Translations under genes and position numbers: made by a program
Part shown: piece by piece, positions 18,626 through 27,252 of the stretch
How the letters are laid out: the number at the start of each line of letters is the position of its first letter
How positions within the stretch are numbered: position 1 is the first letter of the stretch
DNA from: Cytobacillus eiseniae
GTDB taxonomy: Bacteria; Bacillota; Bacilli; Bacillales; Cytobacillaceae
Assembly: GCF_017874625.1 (NCBI RefSeq)
Contig: NZ_JAGIKZ010000027.1
Span: 1-50,966, forward strand
Length of the DNA: 50,966 bases
Reading direction: 5' to 3'
The notes under the pieces: model-generated
The model's input: only the letters and a program-made list of their open reading frames with translations
The model's database searches: none
What the model was told of the DNA's origin: nothing

Positions 18626-20104
18626 TCAAACGATCTTATTTTTTCTAAGCTCTGTTTTTAAATAAGATAGAAATTCTGTCGCTTTCTTCTCAGGTGCTTT
18701 CGTCATTAAACTTACACCTATAAATAGAAGCGTTGAGATGATAATTGCCCAAAGTCCTGAAGCAAGTCCAAGTGGTTTCAGAGACGTTAATTCTAAAATG
18801 ATCACAATAATCCCGCTAATAATAACACTTGATAACGCCCCAGCAGCTGTTCCTCTTTTCCAAAAAAATGCGCCAATTATTGCTGGGACTGCAACAAGTA
18901 AGCCTGCAGAAGAAGCAACTGATAGAACAGCAATTAAATTCGCATTTGTTTGCGCAAAAAGGTAGGCCAATATGGCAATAATAGGAATAACAATTTTCCC
19001 AACTACTAGCTGGCTCTTATCCGTAGCATCTTTTTTTATATTTCCATATACATCCCTTGCAAATAGGGATGATAACGTAAGTAAAATCGAATCAATGGTC
19101 GATATTGCCGCTGCCATAATTCCTACCATAACGATGACTGCTAGGATTGGTGGAACTAAATCAGATGACAGCATTTTCGGTGTTGCAAGATCCGCATTTT
19201 CCAAGTTGGGAAACATGATAGATGCAGAAAACCCCCAGACAACAGAAACGATTGTATAAATGAAACCAAAGATTAAAAATCCCATTAACATAGTTCTTAA
19301 GCTTTTTAAGGAGGCTGGCATGAATAATCTTTGGCTTACTTGTGGATTGGACAAGCTAAAGAAAAACCATGGAACAGTCAACCCTAAAAATGTTAGAAAG
19401 CTAAAGAATCCGTTACCAGGAACCGTTAATGATTGAGGATTGCTTGATTTAATTGTATCAAAAAATGAACCTAAGCCACCTAGTCCACGAATAATTAAGA
19501 TAACAACTAAAGTAGCAGAAATGATCATAAATAATGATTGCAATGAATCCGTCCAAGCAACTGATCGAATGCCAGCAATATACGAAAAGACGATTGCAAG
19601 GACTGTGGCAATAATTACACCTGTTGTAAATGAGATTGCATGATCCGTGATCCCTGCTAATAAATAGCCCACACCAGCTAATTGAACCGCACTATAAGGA
19701 ATGAGGAAAAGACAGCTGAATATGGAAACAACCATTGCCACTTTTTTATTTTCATATCGGTCTCCAAGCATTTCAGAAGGAGTCACATATCCATATTTCT
19801 TTCCAACTAACCAAAATCTTGGGCCAAAGAAAGCAACTAATGATACACCCATAAAATAGATAATCTCAAAACCAAATGCACCTACTCCACCCTTATATGT
19901 TAATCCAGCTAAACCTACTAACATAAAGGCACTATATGTAGTTGCACTATAACTTAATGCAGAAACAAATCCATTTAACTTACGGTCTCCTAAAAAATAA
20001 CTGACCATGTTCGTTTGTTTCCCGCTTCTTGATAAATAAGCAACAAATAATGAAATAATAATATAAATGGCAATTGTCCACCAAACTAAACTTGTACTCA
20101 ACAT
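18626..20104 (-). CDS. Sodium:solute symporter (SSS family, YhjB-like)
   Basis: A 492-residue protein with ~13 membrane segments. It has the SSS landmarks SYFLGDRKLNGFVSALSYSATTYSAFM and GVGAFGFEIIYF. This family takes up solutes such as proline, pantothenate or carboxylates with Na+. Its start overlaps the stop of the preceding small gene by one base (TAATG), the arrangement of B. subtilis yhjC-yhjB. Substrate not known. Confidence 0.87.
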   Translation of the reverse strand: MLSTSLVWWTIAIYIIISLFVAYLSRSGKQTNMVSYFLGDRKLNGFVSALSYSATTYSAFMLVGLAGLTYKGGVGAFGFEIIYFMGVSLVAFFGPRFWLVGKKYGYVTPSEMLGDRYENKKVAMVVSIFSCLFLIPYSAVQLAGVGYLLAGITDHAISFTTGVIIATVLAIVFSYIAGIRSVAWTDSLQSLFMIISATLVVILIIRGLGGLGSFFDTIKSSNPQSLTVPGNGFFSFLTFLGLTVPWFFFSLSNPQVSQRLFMPASLKSLRTMLMGFLIFGFIYTIVSVVWGFSASIMFPNLENADLATPKMLSSDLVPPILAVIVMVGIMAAAISTIDSILLTLSSLFARDVYGNIKKDATDKSQLVVGKIVIPIIAILAYLFAQTNANLIAVLSVASSAGLLVAVPAIIGAFFWKRGTAAGALSSVIISGIIVIILELTSLKPLGLASGLWAIIISTLLFIGVSLMTKAPEKKATEFLSYLKTELRKNKIV

Positions 20105-20286
20105 TATTCACCCCATTTCCTAGAAATCAAATAATTTATCGCGATAATTATGACTGCTAAGATCGTCCATAATAATAAACTTCCGTACCATTCCGCTACA
20201 TTGGTTAACACCGTATAAGGAAGAAGATAACCAAGTAAGATAATAATAGAAATAAGAATTGCCCACTTCAATTCTTTCGATTTCAA
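20104..20286 (-). CDS. Small two-span membrane protein (DUF3311, YhjC-like)
   Basis: A 60-residue protein with two hydrophobic segments (WAILISIIILLGYLLPYTVL; LLLWTILAVIIIAINYLI). Small proteins of this type pair with SSS symporters and may be accessory subunits. It is translationally coupled to the symporter by TAATG. Confidence 0.8.
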   Translation of the reverse strand: MKSKELKWAILISIIILLGYLLPYTVLTNVAEWYGSLLLWTILAVIIIAINYLISRKWGE

Positions 20287-20379
20287 AAGATCACCCCTCT
20301 AGTTTCTAGTAAATCACGTAACCTATTATACACCAGAATATACATGTGTAAAGACACTTATTTATTTTTATTAATAAAA

Positions 20380-20690
20380 GGCCGTTTTCGTAAACATTGG
20401 TGCTATTTTACACATAATTGGTAAAGTTTTATTTCTGCTTACGTGCACTCCCTTTCTACTGGGTGAGTGCAATGACTCCTTGGAGCAATCCGGGGGGCTC
20501 TGTTGTTCCTATACATCCCGCAGGACATTGAGTTGGCTCCTTAGAATCCACACCGCACGAAGGAAATGCGACAGCATTTTCGAGGATCTCGTACCTTTCC
20601 CTCCATTCGAACGACCTAGTTGGTCAACTACATTCAAACAATTGATTTAAAAGCAACAATCTTTTAGAAAATAGGCTAGAAAAAGGAACC
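20380..20690. mobile_element. MITE-like element, copy A (311 bp)
   Basis: It is flanked by the perfect 8-bp duplication TAATAAAA (20372-20379 and 20691-20698). The left end is GGCCGTTTTCGTAAACATTG. The right part holds CAACAATCTTTTAGAAAA, the partial complement of the left end. The last 24 bp (AGGCT...GGAACC) look like a local extension absent from copy B. No coding capacity. The core contains GC-rich inverted repeats. Related copies are at 24430-24675 and 43153-43218. The right target duplication merges with the azoR terminator's T-run. Confidence 0.85.
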
Positions 20691-20692
20691 TA

Positions 20693-20733
20693 ATAAAAAA
20701 AGCCCTAACTCCTTAAACTAGGAATTAGAGCTT
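20693..20733 (-). terminator. Terminator of azoR
   Basis: On the minus strand a stem of about 13 bp (AGCTCTAATTCCT against AGGAGTTAGGGCT) is followed by TTTTTTTATT. The T-run overlaps the right target duplication of MITE copy A. Confidence 0.8.
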
Positions 20734-20765
20734 CTACTACTCATTTTTGGCAATTTTTCATCGAA

Positions 20766-21401
20766 CTATGCATGAACAGGCATCAATTTGCTTGCAGAAA
20801 CTTTTACACGTTCCATTCCTTCAGCTACGATCTCTTCTGCACGGTCTGGATATTGATTATGTCCTTCAATAATAACCTCTTCAATCGCTTGAACACCAAA
20901 GAAATTCATTATTTGCTTCACATAATTTACACTCATTTCAAATGGTTGCATCTCAGGTGTTGAATAAACACCACCACGTGCATTTAGAATGATCACTTTT
21001 TTATTTGGTACAAGGCCAATTGGACCATTTTCAGTATATTTAAATGTCATACCTGCACGGTAAATATAATCAATAAATGTTTGTAATGGGGCTGGAATTG
21101 TTTTATTCCATAATGGGAATGCAAAAACAACTACATCTGCTGCCATAAAGGCATCCATTGCTTTCGTTGATGCAGCTAGAATTCGTTGCTCTATTTCATT
21201 TAATTCTAGTCCTTGTGCTGATTTTCCCATTGCACTAAAGAAATCTTGGCCGAAATATGGCATGTCTTCTTTGTAAACATCAAATGTATGAAGATCAATC
21301 CCGCTCACTTTTCGAGCTTCCTCCATAAACACTTCATACATTTTACTAGTTACTCCCTCAGATGCTGGACGATTATTTGCTTTAACGACTAAAACATTCA
21401 T
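20766..21401 (-). CDS. azoR: FMN-dependent NADH azoreductase
   Basis: A 211-residue flavodoxin-fold protein of the AzoR/AcpD family. FMN-phosphate and loop motifs appear as KANNRPASEGVTSK, FAFPLWNKTIPAPLQTFIDY and ARGGVYS. Such enzymes reduce quinones and azo compounds with NAD(P)H and protect against thiol and quinone stress. AAGGAGA lies 7 nt before the ATG. Confidence 0.92.
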   Translation of the reverse strand: MNVLVVKANNRPASEGVTSKMYEVFMEEARKVSGIDLHTFDVYKEDMPYFGQDFFSAMGKSAQGLELNEIEQRILAASTKAMDAFMAADVVVFAFPLWNKTIPAPLQTFIDYIYRAGMTFKYTENGPIGLVPNKKVIILNARGGVYSTPEMQPFEMSVNYVKQIMNFFGVQAIEEVIIEGHNQYPDRAEEIVAEGMERVKVSASKLMPVHA

Positions 21402-21540
21402 ATTTATATCTCCTTACTTCTATTTAAAAGTTTTACCTCGAAATAAAATATATTTAATCCAAGACAAATAGTATCTTACAATAACTTTTTTTAGTCGTCA
21501 AATAAATAGTTTCAATCGTCATTATCAGCAATCTAATTCT

Positions 21541-21708
21541 TTAAATAATCGGGTAATAAGGTTCATACCGCGGATGACAATAATAAGGGGTTCTAGGACC
21601 TATTTTAGGCATTTCTAGTGGCTTAGAATTAGAATTATACTGTAATTCCACCCTTTCTTCAGAATAATTTACTAGTAATATTTTTACTTCTGGAATATCG
21701 GATTGCAT
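21541..21708 (-). CDS. 55-residue hypothetical protein
   Basis: An open frame starting MQSDIPEVKILLVNYSEERV and ending in a Tyr/Pro-rich tail (TPYYCHPRYEPYYPII). GGAGG lies 7 nt before the ATG, which supports translation. No membrane segment. I do not recognise it. The Tyr/Pro/Cys-rich tail would fit a spore-coat or surface protein, but this is only an impression. Confidence 0.6.
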   Translation of the reverse strand: MQSDIPEVKILLVNYSEERVELQYNSNSKPLEMPKIGPRTPYYCHPRYEPYYPII

Positions 21709-21866
21709 ACTAAAACCTCCTTCAGACGTATTCTCCCATTACATTATTCATTCCCCTATACAATTGAGCCCGTCATTCATCACTTTCTGAATGGATCAAT
21801 GAAATAAGCACTTAATTCGCCTAGACCACATAAAGTAATCAAAATATGTGTTTGCGGAGGGATCGA

Positions 21867-22805
21867 ATGAAAAGAAATCAGCATAGCCCCCATCATAATT
21901 TACAAAAACAGGAATATCCAATGCACCCAAATTTCGGAAAAATAACTCAATATGAAGAGATACCAATTACAGTCCCAGAACAGCGACAGCTGCGACAGCC
22001 CGGGATTGAAAAATTAATGGTGCCACAGCCTATTATTGAAAATCCAAATGAAAAAGGAAGTGAAAAACTAGTTGGCAAAGTTGCACTCATTACTGGAGGG
22101 GATAGTGGAATCGGCGCTGCAGTAGCGATTGCTTTTGCAAAAGAAGGGGCAAATATTGCGATAAGCTATTTAGATGAACACGAAGATGCGAATCAAACAA
22201 AGACAAGAATTGAAGAACTTGGCCAAAGATGTCTATTATTGGCTGGAGATTTAAGAAATAAACAGCAATGCATGAAGATTGTTGAAGAAACAGTGCAGGA
22301 ATTCGGACAGCTTGATATTCTATGTAACCATGTTGGTATCCAATTTCAGCAATTAAGTCTGCTAGATATTACAGACGAACAATTTGATGATACATTTAAA
22401 GTAAATATATATTCGCATTTTTATACTACTCGGGCAGCCCTGCCGTACTTAAAACCAGGTAGCTCCATCATTAATACATCTTCTGTTGTTGCATTTTATG
22501 GAAATGATCAATTGATCGATTACTCAGCAACGAAAGGCGCCAATATTGGCTTCACCCGAGCATTGGCCAATAGTTTAGTAGAAAAGGGAATTAGAGTCAA
22601 TGCTGTAGCGCCTGGCCGGATTTGGACTCCCCTCATTCCTTCTAGTTTTTCAGCTGATGTAGTGACACTTGCTGGCAATCCAATGCAGCGTCAAGGACAG
22701 CCATTTGAGCTTGCCCCAACATATGTGTATTTAGCATCTGATGATTCACGATTTGTAACAGGACAAACACTCCATGTAAATGGGGGGCAAGTGATGTCCT
22801 CTTAA
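21867..22805 (+). CDS. SDR family oxidoreductase, long N-terminus (YhdF/YhxC-type)
   Basis: A 312-residue short-chain dehydrogenase with a ~65-residue Gln/Pro-rich N-terminal extension, as in Bacillus YhdF-like proteins. NAD(P) motif [13 protein letters not shown], catalytic Ser in NTSSVV, and YSATKGA. The usual NNAG after strand four is CNHVG. The C-terminus is [15 protein letters not shown]. Start at 21867, preceded by GGAGGGATC; an upstream in-frame start at 21846 lacks a site. Substrate unknown; relatives belong to the general stress regulon. Confidence 0.88.
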   Translation: MKRNQHSPHHNLQKQEYPMHPNFGKITQYEEIPITVPEQRQLRQPGIEKLMVPQPIIENPNEKGSEKLVGKVALITGGDSGIGAAVAIAFAKEGANIAISYLDEHEDANQTKTRIEELGQRCLLLAGDLRNKQQCMKIVEETVQEFGQLDILCNHVGIQFQQLSLLDITDEQFDDTFKVNIYSHFYTTRAALPYLKPGSSIINTSSVVAFYGNDQLIDYSATKGANIGFTRALANSLVEKGIRVNAVAPGRIWTPLIPSSFSADVVTLAGNPMQRQGQPFELAPTYVYLASDDSRFVTGQTLHVNGGQVMSS

Positions 22806-22830
22806 GAGTCAGATAGTAGATAACACTCTC

Positions 22831-23529
22831 TTATTTTTCTTTCTTTAAAAAAAGGTAAATAAGAATAAAAGTGCTAAAGATTATATAAATAAAAACAAAG
22901 ATATTATCAAACCAAAATGACATGTTCCCTATGAAATCATTGCTCATATGGTCAATGATTTTAAATACAGGAGGAAAAATCCATACGATCCATTTTAGTA
23001 TTTCTAACGTTTCAATTAATGCCTTTGAAGCTAGTGAACAAACTAAAAAAAATACAGCTGACAGCCACGCATACTTTCTCGTTGCCAAAAAAGTGGCTGA
23101 AAAAAGTGAGCCAACTAAAATGCCTAAAATTGCAAACACAATGTGTGAAAAAAACGCTAAAGCATAGTAATCTCCCTTCATCCCTTCATTAAAACTGCCT
23201 GTAATGATTGGAAAAAATATAGCAAATAGCATGATTGGGACCATGACAATTAGACAAGTGAGCCATTTCCCACATAAGAATCTCTCCTTGCTTCTTAGAT
23301 GAGTGAAAAGTATATGCTTTTCACTCTCCACCTCTAGCGAAAACATCACCATCGCTATCCATGTCATCGTTAAATATAAGCAAATCGATGAAACACCATA
23401 GCTGCTAAGTACTGGCACATTTTTATACGCATACAAAATAAAAATCCATGCCAAATAAAGTACTGCAGGCGGGATAAACTTTAATGAACGGATGAAACTC
23501 ATTAGTTCATAGCGGATAAAAGCTGTCAA
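22831..23529 (-). CDS. ABC-2-type permease subunit
   Basis: A 232-residue protein with six hydrophobic segments and no other domain. It follows the ATPase gene by only 4 bp and starts with TTG at 23529 behind AGAGGTAGGAAG. Together they form a two-component exporter, of the kind used for antimicrobial peptides or membrane-active compounds. Substrate unknown. Confidence 0.75.
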   Translation of the reverse strand: MTAFIRYELMSFIRSLKFIPPAVLYLAWIFILYAYKNVPVLSSYGVSSICLYLTMTWIAMVMFSLEVESEKHILFTHLRSKERFLCGKWLTCLIVMVPIMLFAIFFPIITGSFNEGMKGDYYALAFFSHIVFAILGILVGSLFSATFLATRKYAWLSAVFFLVCSLASKALIETLEILKWIVWIFPPVFKIIDHMSNDFIGNMSFWFDNIFVFIYIIFSTFILIYLFLKKEK

Positions 23530-23533
23530 CTTC

Positions 23534-24355
23534 CTACCTCTTTTCTTTCAATTCAATTATTTTGCAGCCATTGTTCAAAAGTTTAATCAAAACCTCATCA
23601 GACTGCTCAGCAAATACCATCCATTCAATGATGTTCCCTTCCTGATATTTCATATGTACACAATCGATCGTTGAAACAATTTCTTTATTTGGAACAATTG
23701 CCTTAATCATATATATCTTTTCATTTATTCTTTTTTTCTCATCAGAAAGAATCGTACCATTAGCAATCGTAATTACTCGTTCTGCTAAACCATCGACCAA
23801 CAACGATTCATGCGCAGTGAAAACAATCGATGTTCTCTGATTAAAAGAGTTTAATATATTTAGCATCTGTTTTTGTGCTGGTTCGTCTAATCCTGTTAAT
23901 GGCTCATCTAATAAAAAAAGTTCTGGGGGAGTCAGCATTGCTTGGATGATTCCAGCCTTTTGTTTGGTACCTTTTGAACAGTTTTTTAATGGCGTATTTA
24001 AATAAGCTGTGATCGAGAATAGTTCTGAATAATCATAAATAACCTTTATGATTTCGCCCTCAGTTTTGCCGCTCATTTTCCCAATTAACAACAAATACTC
24101 CTTGATTGTAAAGCGAATATTCTCAGGAAAATGTTCAGGCACATACCCAGTTATAAACTTCTCCCTTTTCACTTGACCTGACGTATTTTCATAAATACCG
24201 CCAATCAACTTTAATAGACTGCTTTTCCCTGAGCCATTATGGCCAACAATCGCTACCTTTTCACCCTCTGCTATTTGAATTGTGATATTATTCAGTATGT
24301 CTGCTCCATCTATTTGTTTCCCAGCATTCATCGCTTCAAAAAGAATCATTTCCAT
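23534..24355 (-). CDS. ABC transporter ATP-binding protein
   Basis: A 273-residue nucleotide-binding subunit. Walker A is GHNGSGKSS; Walker B is LFLLDEPLTGLD; H-loop is FTAHES. The signature is degenerate (NCSKGTKQKA rather than LSGGQ), as is common among ABC-2-type exporters. A ~60-residue C-terminal extension follows the ATPase domain. Operon with the permease at 22831-23529. Start at 24355; MILFEAMN two codons in is possible. Confidence 0.85.
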   Translation of the reverse strand: MEMILFEAMNAGKQIDGADILNNITIQIAEGEKVAIVGHNGSGKSSLLKLIGGIYENTSGQVKREKFITGYVPEHFPENIRFTIKEYLLLIGKMSGKTEGEIIKVIYDYSELFSITAYLNTPLKNCSKGTKQKAGIIQAMLTPPELFLLDEPLTGLDEPAQKQMLNILNSFNQRTSIVFTAHESLLVDGLAERVITIANGTILSDEKKRINEKIYMIKAIVPNKEIVSTIDCVHMKYQEGNIIEWMVFAEQSDEVLIKLLNNGCKIIELKEKR

Positions 24356-24429
24356 AGCCTCAACTAGTTTTTACTTTATTTTACCATTAGAATAGATGAA
24401 TAACAGGAACAAATTTCTTCTTTTAACTA

Positions 24430-24675
24430 AGCTGTTTTCGTAAACATTGTTGCTATTTTACACATAATTTTGGTAAAGGTTGATTTCCACTCCAGGTTGC
24501 TCCCTTTCCGCGGGGTAGGCGCTGAGCCTCCTCGGAGCAATCGCTCCTGTGGGGTCTCAGCTGTCCTACGCATCCCGCAGGAGTCTCGCACCTTCCGCTC
24601 CAATCAACCGACCTATTTCGTAAACCATTCATTCTAACAATTGTTTTAAAAACAACAATCTTTTAGAAAAGAGCC
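24430..24675. mobile_element. MITE-like element, copy B (246 bp)
   Basis: It is flanked by the perfect 8-bp duplication TTTAACTA (24422-24429 and 24676-24683). The ends are (A)GCTGTTTTCGTAAACATTG and, read inward from the right, GGCTCTTTTCTAAAAGATTG: imperfect inverted repeats of roughly 25 bp. The core is GC-rich with nested complementary stretches (CCGCGGGG, GAGCCTCC, CCCGCAGGAG), a pattern I recall from intergenic regions of many Bacillaceae. No reading frame of note. Confidence 0.88.
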
Positions 24676-24726
24676 TTTAACTAAGAACTATATGCAGATG
24701 ATCGAAAATAATGAGGAGGACTTATT

Positions 24727-25869
24727 ATGAAGTTTCAAGATATAAAAAAGCCAGAAGATCGACTTGAATTAATAAGTCAGTTATCTAAAGGCTTCTTATC
24801 TAGAGCACAAAAGTTAGATGAAGACGGGAGTTTCCCATTTGAGAATATTTCTGAGCTAAAAAAAGCTGGCTATACATCCTTAACAATCCCTAAAAAATAC
24901 GGCGGTGAAGCGATTTCTCTTTTTGACTTTGTTCGATTTCAAGAGTATATCGCAAGAGGAGATGGTCCTACCGCTTTATCTATCGGCTGGCATATGGGAA
25001 TTATCAAAGATCTAGGTGAAAAAAACAAATGGAATGAAGCCATTTTCCAAATGCTCTGTGAAGATGTAAAAAAGGGGGCACTAATCAATAATTGTGCTTC
25101 TGAGCTGCAAACTGGCAGTCCTACCCGAGGGGGCAAACCAACGACAACCGCTGTATGGAACGATAATCACTGGGTTATTAATGGCCGGAAAAACTTCACT
25201 ACGATGTCACCTGTGCTTGATTATTTCAATGTAACTGCAACCATTGCAGAAAATGACAAGGTTGCCTATTTCTTAATTCCGCGTTCAGCTAAGGGAGTAG
25301 AAATAGATGAAACGTGGGATAGCGTTGCAATGAGAGGGACTGCAAGTCATGATTTAGTTTTACATCAGGTTCAGATTGAGAGAGATTATTTAGTTGAATA
25401 TATCGAACCTGGAAAAAAAGCCGCTTCTGGATGGCTGCTGCATATTCCTGCCTGCTATCTTGGAATTGCCCAAGCGGCGGCAAGCTATGCCATTGATTTT
25501 GCAAAAAGCTACTCCCCTAACAGTATGGAAGGAACAATTAGTGACCTGCCCAATATCCAGCAAAAAATTGGCGAAATAGAATTAGAGCTGATGAGAGCAA
25601 GACATTTTCTCTATTCCATTGCAAATCAATGGGATCAATCAGGTGAAGATGAGAGAAATCTAATGAATCCTGAATTAGGTGCAGTCAAACTAACTGTCAC
25701 AAACAGTGCGATTAAAGTAGTTGATCTGGCAATGAGAATTGCAGGTGCTCGAAGTTTATCGCAAAAAAATCCATTACAGCGGTATTATCGAGATGTTCGT
25801 GCAGGACTACATAATCCGCCAATGGATGACATGACCATTTCAGCACTTGCAAAACGAGCACTTAAATAG
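24727..25869 (+). CDS. Acyl-CoA dehydrogenase family flavoprotein (YdbM-like)
   Basis: A 380-residue protein with the three-domain acyl-CoA dehydrogenase fold: helical N-terminus (1-115), beta domain (NNCASELQTGSPTRGG, WVINGRKNFTTMSP), and helical C-terminus (IAGARSLSQKNPLQRYYRDVRAG). The RYYRDVRAG ending and missing catalytic Glu context are as in DszC/SfnC-type FMNH2-dependent monooxygenases and B. subtilis YdbM. It could act in sulphur-compound use rather than beta-oxidation. GAGGAGGA precedes the ATG. It begins 44 bp after MITE copy B's right duplication. Confidence 0.82.
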   Translation: MKFQDIKKPEDRLELISQLSKGFLSRAQKLDEDGSFPFENISELKKAGYTSLTIPKKYGGEAISLFDFVRFQEYIARGDGPTALSIGWHMGIIKDLGEKNKWNEAIFQMLCEDVKKGALINNCASELQTGSPTRGGKPTTTAVWNDNHWVINGRKNFTTMSPVLDYFNVTATIAENDKVAYFLIPRSAKGVEIDETWDSVAMRGTASHDLVLHQVQIERDYLVEYIEPGKKAASGWLLHIPACYLGIAQAAASYAIDFAKSYSPNSMEGTISDLPNIQQKIGEIELELMRARHFLYSIANQWDQSGEDERNLMNPELGAVKLTVTNSAIKVVDLAMRIAGARSLSQKNPLQRYYRDVRAGLHNPPMDDMTISALAKRALK

Positions 25870-25879
25870 ATTCAAGAAC

Positions 25880-26115
25880 AAATGCGCAAGCGCCTTGATC
25901 AGCCTCAGGCATAGCACAAGACGAGCCTCACGGAAAGGTGTCCTTTACCTATCTTTAGAGGATTGGCTTGTGACCTCGAGGGGGTAGGCGCTCCTCCTAT
26001 AAGAAATACACTTATAGTCGCGCGATGCTTATGCTGCCGAAGTATTCCTTGTGGAGCTGGACGCAGACAAACTTGTCGCAAAGTTAAACACAACGTGCGA
26101 TTTTCTAGTTTCCTA
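25880..26115. repeat. Structured interspersed element, about 235 bp
   Basis: A long nested hairpin is visible: AGCGCC (25889-25894) with GGCGCT (25987-25992), CACAAG (25915-25920) with CTTGTG (25967-25972), and CCTC/GAGG pairs within, capped by a GGTGTCCTTTACC hairpin. The sequence (ACGAGCCTCACGGAAAGGTG, ACCTCGAGGGGGTAGGCGC) resembles an intergenic repeat I recall from other Bacillus genomes. A minus-strand reading through it (to 26120) is not considered a gene. Boundaries are approximate. Confidence 0.6.
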
Positions 26116-26122
26116 AACATTT

Positions 26123-26161
26123 AAAAGGCTGAAGTTCCATTAAATGGAACTTCAGCCTTTT
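26123..26161 (-). terminator. Perfect bidirectional terminator
   Basis: AAAAGGCTGAAGTTCCAT and its exact complement form an 18-bp stem around a 3-nt loop. It abuts the stop codon of the CBS gene. Confidence 0.92.
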
Positions 26162-26626
26162 CTACAGTTCATTAAGAATCGAAGTTTGGATTTTACGAAT
26201 CACATCTCCCCTGCTAATCACACCAACTACTCGATTATTTTGATTAACTACAGGAAGCTTTTTGAAGTGATGTTTAGACAATAACGTAACAGCATGTTCA
26301 ATTTCATCATCAGGAGAAACAGTGATCAATCCTTTTGTTTTAGCAATTTTGATAATTTGCTTCTCGGTTAAATCCTTTAATCGACTTCGCAAATTCTCTT
26401 CCTCTAAGTATTCCATATAAAAAATAAAATCATAAACACGCTGTTCGATCGGCTTTATTGATCTCAAAATATCTCCATCAGATACCATTCCAACTAAAGT
26501 TCCGTCATCTTCACAAATTGGCAAACCGCCAACTTTTTTCTCTACGAACATAGTCATCACTTCTTTAATGCTATCTTTTGGATGAGCTTTAATGACATTT
26601 GTGATCATGAACTCTCTTACTTTCAT
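26162..26626 (-). CDS. CBS-domain pair protein
   Basis: A 154-residue cytoplasmic protein made of two CBS domains (MKVREFMITNVIKAHPKDSI...; TVSPDDEIEHAVTLLSKHHF...VGVISRGDVIRKI). CBS pairs bind adenine nucleotides and act as energy or signal sensors. Partner unknown. The start at 26626 is preferred: the domain begins there and GGGGTG stands 7 nt upstream. A longer reading would add a hydrophobic N-terminal stretch that is probably not translated. Confidence 0.83.
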   Translation of the reverse strand: MKVREFMITNVIKAHPKDSIKEVMTMFVEKKVGGLPICEDDGTLVGMVSDGDILRSIKPIEQRVYDFIFYMEYLEEENLRSRLKDLTEKQIIKIAKTKGLITVSPDDEIEHAVTLLSKHHFKKLPVVNQNNRVVGVISRGDVIRKIQTSILNEL

Positions 26627-26739
26627 GCATAAGCACCCCATTGCCAGTACAAATAGAATCAGTTTAAGTATTTCATTATCAATTTTCATAGTCAAGAATT
26701 ACTCAAATTTTTTATTAGCAATTCCTTAAATCGAGATAA

Positions 26740-27252
26740 TTATACCATTTTCCGACGAATATCTTCCCAACCATAAACTGTCTCAACTAATTTCTTACCC
26801 AATATCTCCACCTCAAGGGCATCAATCTTCCTTCCACCTAGTGCTTCATAAAATAAACAGGAGGGGTTTTCTGCCAGAACCAGTACAATCATCGTATTGT
26901 ATCCCAATTCTTGAATATACTTAACGATTTGCATGAAAAGTAACTTTCCAATTCCTTTCCTTTGATACTCTTCTAATAGGTAGATCGCATATAATTCTCC
27001 ATTGAAATCTTCATATTGATTGCTTCTCTCTCTTCCTCCTGAGGCAAAACCAACGATCTTGCCATTATTATCCTCTGCAACAAATACGTTTCCATTCGGA
27101 ATGAGTTGGTTCCATAATTGTTCACGACTTTCATAAGTCATTTCTTTTAAATATTCGTCAGGAACAATGTTCACATATGTTGTTCTCCAACTATCTACAT
27201 GAACTTTGGCAATCCCTTTTGCATCACTCATTTTTCCTTTTCGAATTTCCAT
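26740..27252 (-). CDS. GNAT family N-acetyltransferase
   Basis: A 170-residue protein. The acetyl-CoA motif A is LYAIYLLEEYQRKGIGKLLF; the C-terminal motif is AENPSCLFYEALGGRK. Substrate unknown. AGAGGTG lies upstream of the ATG. Confidence 0.85.
   Translation of the reverse strand: MEIRKGKMSDAKGIAKVHVDSWRTTYVNIVPDEYLKEMTYESREQLWNQLIPNGNVFVAEDNNGKIVGFASGGRERSNQYEDFNGELYAIYLLEEYQRKGIGKLLFMQIVKYIQELGYNTMIVLVLAENPSCLFYEALGGRKIDALEVEILGKKLVETVYGWEDIRRKMV

Noticed and set aside
25905..26120. Minus-strand open frame of 71 codons
   Set aside because: It lies entirely inside the structured repeat, has no ribosome binding site and no protein-like character.
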